64,000 nt of DNA from Adiantum capillus-veneris (taxonomy: Eukaryota; Streptophyta; Polypodiopsida; Polypodiales; Pteridaceae), in the NCBI GenBank assembly GCA_014529385.2, contig CM043958.1, positions 143,838,734 through 143,902,733 on the forward strand, in the 5' to 3' direction. The notes under the pieces are model-generated. The model saw nothing but the letters and a program-made list of their open reading frames with translations. It did not search any database and had not been told where the DNA came from. Below are positions 58,041-64,000 of the stretch, piece by piece (position 1 is the stretch's first letter; each line of letters starts with the position of its first letter). The position numbers and the translations under genes are program-made.

Positions 58041-59627
58041 AGGTTGTTGGAATGTTCATTGCTTTTACTGACCCTGATTCAATGTGCTGGCTTCCTGTCT
58101 TGTGACTTTTTCTTGCTCACTATTAGCCTCATAGTCCTCTGTCTTTGTCTTTGAGATTGTTTCTTCTATGGCCTTGTCCTAGAGCAATTGATCTCAATGC
58201 ACTATGATCGCCAAAATAGAATGAGCTGGATGTGTTCAGACAACTATTCTACGTTGGTACTAGAGTTAGAGATGTCACAGTCAGAAGCATTAGATGAGAC
58301 TTCAGACTATTGGAAAAAACTGAAACTGGAACGACCAAAGACACAGGAACTGGAACTGACACTGGAAATGTAGTCAAAGAAATGTTTTGAATACAACTAG
58401 TAATAACATTGGAAGTACAAAGTATGCCAGCAAAGCGGCTATAGAGTTATAGAGAGAGCGTGGAAGTACAAGATGTAATTACAAGATGATTACAGAAGTT
58501 ACCAAAGTTCTCAAAAATGAATAGCGGATCCTATTTATAGTGGCAACGAACAACAACATCCTTTGCAATTTGTTGCAATTTGATATATTGTGGTAACTTG
58601 CAATTTGTTGCAATTTGACCTTCCTCTTCATCAAGAGGTGCATGATATATGTGATAATGGGACATTTCATGAGGACACATGCATTGTGGATGCATTGGTG
58701 AGTATGTATGGAGTATATCTTGGAGTGATATTAAAAGTGAGGCCCTATGAGGCCTCTCTATCTAGATGTTGCCTCTTTGATTGCACTCGGTGCAACTTAT
58801 GTCAAAAGATCTTCATGTTTTACTAAATGCAAAGTGATTTTTTTTTTGAAATGTAATCACAAATGCTTGCATCTTGGAGGCATTGGACACTATGTAAGAA
58901 GGTGACATACACAAGGTGAGTGTCTCTCTCAAATTGCAATCACTTTTCCAAGATGTTGGCTTTTACATTACATGCCATTACAAGATATGTCAAACATGCA
59001 CAAAGAAAAGCTATATATTGTTTTTGTTGAATGCAAAGTGAGGGCCCTTAACAGCGTAATTACGTATGCTTGCATCTGGTGGTATAATCTAAGAAGTAAG
59101 ATGACATGGCCAAACAAATTCATGATAACATTGTTAGTGCGGGGCTCTTGGAAATTCACCAAAATTCTTGAAAAGAATTTATATTTTGTAAAATTCTATT
59201 GCGAGTGGATAAAGAAAGTTATCAATCCTAGCATCATAAATTCATCATTTCTAGATATTAAAAAATATTAAAAGTGATTAGGAATAGTAAAAGACGGTCT
59301 AGGTTCATTCAATGACATTTATTCTGTCTCGTGGTCTTTAGGCACATACCAATTTTTGAGCTACCCAACTAACAATAACTATATAATACTATTTAATTTG
59401 AGCTAAAATTTGACATGAAATAAATTTCTCTTAATAAATAAATTACTAGTAGTCAAATGATTACAAAAATTTCAAGGTTTTTCATCAATTATATTTTGAA
59501 GTTTGGGTGTACATTGAAGTTAAGGGTCCTTCAAAGGATTTGTAGGATGCACAAATCACATAGGACTTTGCTAGTATATGACCCACGAGTTGCTGCAGCC
59601 AAAAGCTACATGGATTCTTTTTTTTAA
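58041..59627. other. no gene recognised
   Basis: Short frames. Contains GCAATTTGTTGCAATTTGA twice (58565-58583 and about 58600-58617). A TATA-like CTATTTATAG at about 58531 suggests decayed LTR sequence. Confidence 0.45.
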
Positions 59628-59820
59628 ATAAATATTAGCACACATTCTTGTGCACATGATACAATGAGCATTTGTGAGCAACTAACAAGGTCACCTAGCT
59701 TCACCCAAACCCATGACGTGGATCACAGAGGATGAGTACTCAGCCAACCAAGCTAGCTCCTTTGGACGGAGAAACTATCCCCCATAATGCTATATCACCT
59801 TAAAGGTGGATAAATATTAG
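59628..59820 (-). mobile_element. short insertion with 11-bp flanking repeats, SINE-like
   Basis: ATAAATATTAG occurs at 59628-59638 and 59810-59820. The 171 bp between them, on the minus strand, contain TAGCTTGGTTGG (59756-59745), a good A-box match, and GGGTTTGGGTG (near 59714-59704), a poor B-box match, about 30 bp apart. The shape fits a tRNA-derived SINE, but no clear 3' tail is visible. Confidence 0.4.
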
Positions 59821-61167
59821 TGTTTGTTTCTACATATATACAATCTGTTGTCTTTCTAAATGTGATAAGTGAACAGCTTGAAGGCTTGTTAAAAATACAA
59901 GAAAACCTCCCGATGACTAGTTTACCTATCTCATTAGAAGTTCAACAGCAACAAATTCTCCATGCAGCTACCAAAATACAGGAAATGTGGAGGAAGCATC
60001 GGAAGGCAGGGTTCAAATTTTGGCCCGGACACTCTCTTAAAGAATCTCCACATGAAGATAAATCGAAACACAAGATAGAGATAACCACTCAACTGACAAT
60101 CACCTTTATCAAGAAAGATGAGAGCAAGGAGTCCGTCCCACAAACCGCCATAGAAATAACACAAAATGCGACTGAAGGGCCACTCATTCAAGAATCAATG
60201 TCTAGTATGGACAAGGCAACATTGATCTTTAAGTTGGTTGAGGATCTAAGCAAGGAAATCATGCAAATAACTCTCAAATACGAGAGAGAATAAGAGAACA
60301 ATGCCGATCTTAGCCTAGCAATGGTCAGCATACAACAAGAGATGGACAAAACAAGGAGTTGGTTGAGACCAACACAATTTCGGTAGAAGATCTGTAGAGG
60401 AGAGATACACAATTAGAACATGTCAATGGAGAGCTAGCAAAGTACAAGGAACTATATAAAAAGGAAGTGATGGCCAAGGAAGTACAAGGAGGTATAGCTC
60501 AGAGTAGTAAGCTTGCCTTGGACCAGAAAGAAAAGCAATATCAACAAGCCTATCAAAGTGCCAAAGAGTCAGCAAAAATAGCTCAGAAGCAAAGGATATC
60601 ACTAGATGTGCTTAAAGGCTGAATAGCTGATCAGAACAGACAGCTAGAGGCATTCACAAAAGATCCTTTGCTCATCTTGACAAGTAGCTCTGAGCAGTCT
60701 GACATCTATAAGAAGTAGATTGCAGAATTGCAAGATACACTAGAAGTTTCTCAGATAACAATAATTACATTGAAAATGGCTCTAGAGACTAAGAGCAAGG
60801 CCATGATAGAAGAGAAAAAAGAAAAAGACAAAAGCATTGAGATGATTATGAGGGAAGTGGAGGATTAAAAAAACATTTATCAACAATCGAGCAGTTCCAA
60901 AACCTCCCTCCCAGAGAAAAGGGACCCTTGGAAACACAGCGTGACTTTGAGAATATAAAAGAAGAAACAGAGCAGGAATGCAAGCAGTTTGAAGGCCCGA
61001 TAGATGTGATTACTTCAATTGAACCCCATAAATTACCTCAAGAGTACTCACATCTATTGGAGGAGCACTGGGAAATGACTAGGAAAGTTGTGACCAGGAA
61101 CCTCCACTACAAGCATCATTTATTGAAATTGGATTTACTAATATACATCACTCTAGAGCAAATATGA
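59821..61167 (+). pseudogene. coiled-coil ORF with IQ-like motif, broken
   Basis: A likely start is ATG 59913. The first frame (to 60293) contains LHAATKIQEMWRKHRKAGFK, close to the calmodulin-binding IQ pattern, then a Lys/Glu/Gln-rich segment. After a stop at about 60291 and a frame change near 60350, coiled-coil sequence continues (HVNGELAKYKELYKKEVMAK, QKEKQYQQAYQSAKESAKIA, ITIITLKMALETKSKAM) with stops near 60394, 60620 and 60716. A third frame, 60928-61167, ends LLIYITLEQI. About 410 codons in all. I do not recognise the family; it could be a decayed host gene or a transposon accessory ORF. Confidence 0.5.
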
Positions 61168-61754
61168 GAGAAGGTCTCTGAGCCAAATCGAAACTAAGCA
61201 TGGACAGAGGTAAATAGGCTTTAGGAGGAGCCAAACGACCCCTCATTCGTCATTTTGGGTGAAGGTGAGTGGTGGAAACAATTGCGGTTGCTCACCTACC
61301 TGACGATGACTTTTGCAGGTTTCGTTGTTGGGCACCTATTGTCTATGGCGTAGAGACCCCTAATATCAAGTTTCATGTCATTTGGATTTCATTTGACACC
61401 TCTACGACTATTTGAGTGTTACTTAGGCCACACGGCATTTTCCTCTTTAGTTGCTTCTTGGCTTGAGACTGACAGCTTACTCCTCAGTGCATTGCCTATG
61501 GGCATTGCATTTGACGCTTCCATACACTAGTTGGGTCGGCTATGTCCTTGGATTGACATATTTATGCTAGTTTGAGTTCTCGCTAGGCTACTCCATCTGG
61601 TCGCGGCGGTCTGCCAACACACTCTCTTTGTCTGTCTGTCTCTCTCTCTCTCTCTCATTCTTCTTGGCAATGGACAACATTACAGGATAATATAGCTCGG
61701 GTGATGCACAACTAATCTCTATCAACATGATGAAAGAGAGTTTGGACATCGATG
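61168..61754. other. no gene recognised
   Basis: Short frames only; a small (CT)n tract near 61637-61657. Confidence 0.45.
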
Positions 61755-62254
61755 ACACACAAATCCATTCCATCTCCAGCTTCATTGAGACAAGTCCCAC
61801 TAATCAAGATTTCCTTTGTAATTATTGGATTGCAACAAAAAAGGGAGAATAGAGAAGCAAAGAAAGGCATCCTTCTTCTGTACTTGGAAACTGCCAAAAG
61901 CCAAGTCAAGGAATAACATTTGCATAGTTGTGGTACAATTTTGGCACAAGCAAACTTAAGGGCTGGCAATGAACAAACAAAACTCAAATTGCAACAAATT
62001 GCAAAGGACATTGTTGAAATATATCTTTTTGTTTGTTCATTTCCAGCCCTTAAGTTTGCTTGTGCCAAAATTGTACCACAACCATGCAAATGTTATTCCT
62101 TGACTTGGCTTTTGGCAGTTTCCAAGTACAAAAGAATGATGCCTTTCTTTGCTTCTCTATTCTCCTTTTGTTGTTGCAATCCAATAATTACAAAGGAGAT
62201 CTTGATTAGTGGGACTTGTCTCAATGGAGCTGCATATTGAATGGATTTGTGTGT
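61755..62254. repeat. foldback element, arms of about 228 nt
   Basis: 61755-61982 is the near-perfect reverse complement of 62027-62254 (outer ends ACACACAAATCCATTC and GAATGGATTTGTGTGT; inner ends GAACAAACAAAA and TTTTGTTTGTTC). The loop is about 44 nt and contains a 24-nt match to 58559-58582. The similar proteins read from both strands here are a consequence of the palindrome, not genes. Confidence 0.93.
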
Positions 62255-63236
62255 TTTCATCAAATTCAAATATAGCACTAAATCCTTTGCAAAGTACCCA
62301 TTTTGGTACTCTTCTACATGGCATCACTTATAGATAATGTCAAAAGCATAAAGGCAGTACAAAGTATGACTTTTTAATATATGGCAATGGTCCTTAATGG
62401 TACCAAAGATCAGTGCATAGTACCCTAGCCTCTCTAAAGTACCCAATTTGGTACTCTCCTACATTGTAGTAGTTCTATATAGCACCAAATTACTAAAGAC
62501 ATTACCAAATTTGGATCTCTCATCCTATGGAAATGGACATTGATAGTAACAACAACAACTTGTATTGGACCAATGCCTAAGTGGAGTAACAAATTTCGTA
62601 CTCCACTGCATGATAGTGGACTTGTATGAAAAGCTCTCTAAATACTACCAAATTTGCAGGGTGTTGGTATTGTCTAGCTCTTAAATGCTATTCTATTTCA
62701 AGGGGCAATAATTACATAGAATACCAATCAATACCTTTTATACTACCAAAGTCTCTTTGGAGCACCAAAATACTTTGTGTATTGTTGTGTCTTGGTTCTA
62801 TAGTGTACCAAAGACGAGATATATGAATCATTTTTGTTACACAATAGTATTTTTTTGGTGTTTTGTTTTTGAAGTTTGAGTACCAAAGATGGTTGTGGAG
62901 TACCATTTTTGGTACTCTTCACCAAGAAAGCATAATCACAAACTTTAATGTTTTTACATGTGATCGTACCCTTACTCCAAAATAGGGGTCAAAATATGCC
63001 AGGAATGGAATATGGTTCCACAATTGTAGTCGAACGGACTACACACAAAATCAAGATGCACAAGCTCCCAAAAAAAAATCACCTCAATCAGAGATCATTT
63101 GATGATGGCTCTTGAAAATCTCGAGACTGCTTTTTTTTTCTACTCCCACTTGCTCCTCTAAGGTGCTCAAACTTATCAGTCTTTGATACCCATTTTAAGA
63201 GATAGATAAGGAGAGAGCTTAAGATCTTGCAAGAAA
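62255..63236. other. AT-rich region with recurring GTACC/GGTAC motifs, no gene
   Basis: Between about 62290 and 62920, short motifs such as TTTGGTACTC, AGTACC, TAGCACCAAA and TACCAAAG recur in both orientations at irregular spacing. No ORF of note. Confidence 0.55.
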
Positions 63237-63271
63237 GCATGTGCGTGTGCACACACACGCATGCGTGCGTG

Positions 63272-63301
<30 letters not shown>
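63237..63301. repeat. (CA)n/(TG)n microsatellite
   Basis: Imperfect GT/CA stretch followed by about 14 CA units; a (TTC)n tract follows at about 63316-63340. Confidence 0.95.
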
Positions 63302-63305
<4 letters not shown>

Positions 63306-63487
63306 GGCAAAATCTTATTCTTCTTCTTCTTCTTCTTCTTCACTAACTCAAGATAAGAAGTCTACAATGCATAAAAGAAAGAATAAAACATAAGGGGAAA
63401 CTACTACAATAGTAAATGAGTTGGATGGATAAGTGTGGTATCACTTTGGTAGGTAGACCAAGTTGGTGTAGTCCAACACTAGTATCA

Positions 63488-63715
63488 CTAGGAAGATATG
63501 TGATTTCTCAGATTCCTCTCGAGTATGATTTTGTGCACTTGGTCCCTCCATAGAGACCATTCTTGGAAGAAAAGTAGAGATTCTATATTCACCTTCCAAC
63601 TTGCATAGTTTTTTCCATTGAGGTTTTTAGCTCCCTCAAAGTGTAGGTTGTATAGAATTGGTGCCATCTTGAAATTCTCACAAGTGATGTGATGAAGAGG
63701 GATTTTGCCACTCAC
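63488..63715 (-). pseudogene. copia gag N-terminus (minus)
   Basis: The minus strand from an ATG at 63667-63665 reads MAPILYNLHFEGAKNLNGKN and YASWKVNIESLLFFQEW, the N-terminal pattern of plant copia gag (short lead-in, then N-Y-x-x-W and a helix). It stops at 63488 after about 59 residues; no continuation is evident downstream. It lies about 85 bp from the primer-binding site of the same element. Confidence 0.7.
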
Positions 63716-63751
63716 CCAAAATCACTCGATTTCTCTACCTAATACAACCTG

Positions 63752-64000
63752 TGTTTGATACCATGAGAAAAAATGTAGATATCAAGAGATGGATCTTTGT
63801 GCCAAGATATGAGTGAGATAAGGAGAACAAAGGTATAACTAAAAAGTATGAAAGAGACAAATGATATGATGAAAGAAATAGCTTTATTAGCTACTACCAA
63901 GAAACTCACGACATGTGCCATAAGTGTATTGTAAAGCCAAAACTAAATGATCATAAAGAATCACGATCAATACCTGACCATAAACTGGGTTACTATAATC
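63752..64000 (-). mobile_element. copia 5' LTR and primer site, window edge (minus)
   Basis: The minus strand reads TGGTATCAAACA (63763-63752), matching the first eight bases of the tRNA-Met site, immediately after an LTR end TTTTTTCTCA at 63764. The LTR runs off the window at 64000. Together with the gag start at 63667 this is the 5' end of a copia element. Confidence 0.6.

Noticed and set aside
61712-62240. Two near-identical proteins on opposite strands
   Set aside because: They are the two arms of one palindrome; the shared sequence is structural, not coding.

Overview
The window looks like a transposon-rich intergenic stretch of a large land-plant nuclear genome. The evidence is an intron-bearing plant-type alpha-tubulin gene, LTR retrotransposons primed by initiator-tRNA-Met-like sites (TGGTATCAGAGC), many long dinucleotide microsatellites, and old nested insertions. 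A fern or another plant with a big genome fits, but the sequence alone does not fix the species. I see no bacterial, organellar or CRISPR features.

Only one gene appears intact: alpha-tubulin (48521-50921, plus strand, four exons, 449 residues). A second host-gene family is present as a relic. On the minus strand at 17728-18900 there is a frame-broken copy of a type II phosphatidylinositol 4-kinase gamma (ubiquitin-like domains plus kinase domain), and a short second copy lies at 7740-7821.

Layout, left to right. 1-6111: Ty3/gypsy remnant 'G' (minus). 7910-17412: LTR element 'D' (minus, 1.2-kb LTRs, gag only), whose distal LTR is interrupted by 'B1' (8916-12631, plus, target duplication AAATA). 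17728-18900: the PI4K-gamma relic. 19208-22888: element 'H' (minus). 22893-23812: head-to-head fragments of copia family 'C'. 25609-45024: a nest. A degenerate copia element 'C2' contains the nearly complete 'C1' (25950-30945, duplication GTTTT) and, inside its reverse transcriptase, 'B2' (32654-43648, duplication GGTTG). B2 carries another C element, 'C3', that was later split by a roughly 5.7-kb inversion. 45107-47397: opposed gypsy fragments. 48521-50921: tubulin. 51368-51486: a hairpin. 54090-55850: copia remnant (minus). 55895-58040: gypsy fragments in opposed orientation. 59820-61167: broken coiled-coil ORF. 61755-62254: foldback with arms of about 228 nt. 63488-64000: 5' end of another copia element (minus).

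Element structures rest on paired LTRs, target-site duplications, primer-binding sites and polypurine tracts read directly from the sequence. Every retroelement coding region has stops, frameshifts or deletions. The most notable element-level result is family B: two copies share a zinc knuckle, a protease-like domain without the Asp-Ser-Gly triad and a short reverse-transcriptase tail, with no integrase or catalytic polymerase. This suggests a non-autonomous copia-derived family. Element letters (A-H style) are my own labels.
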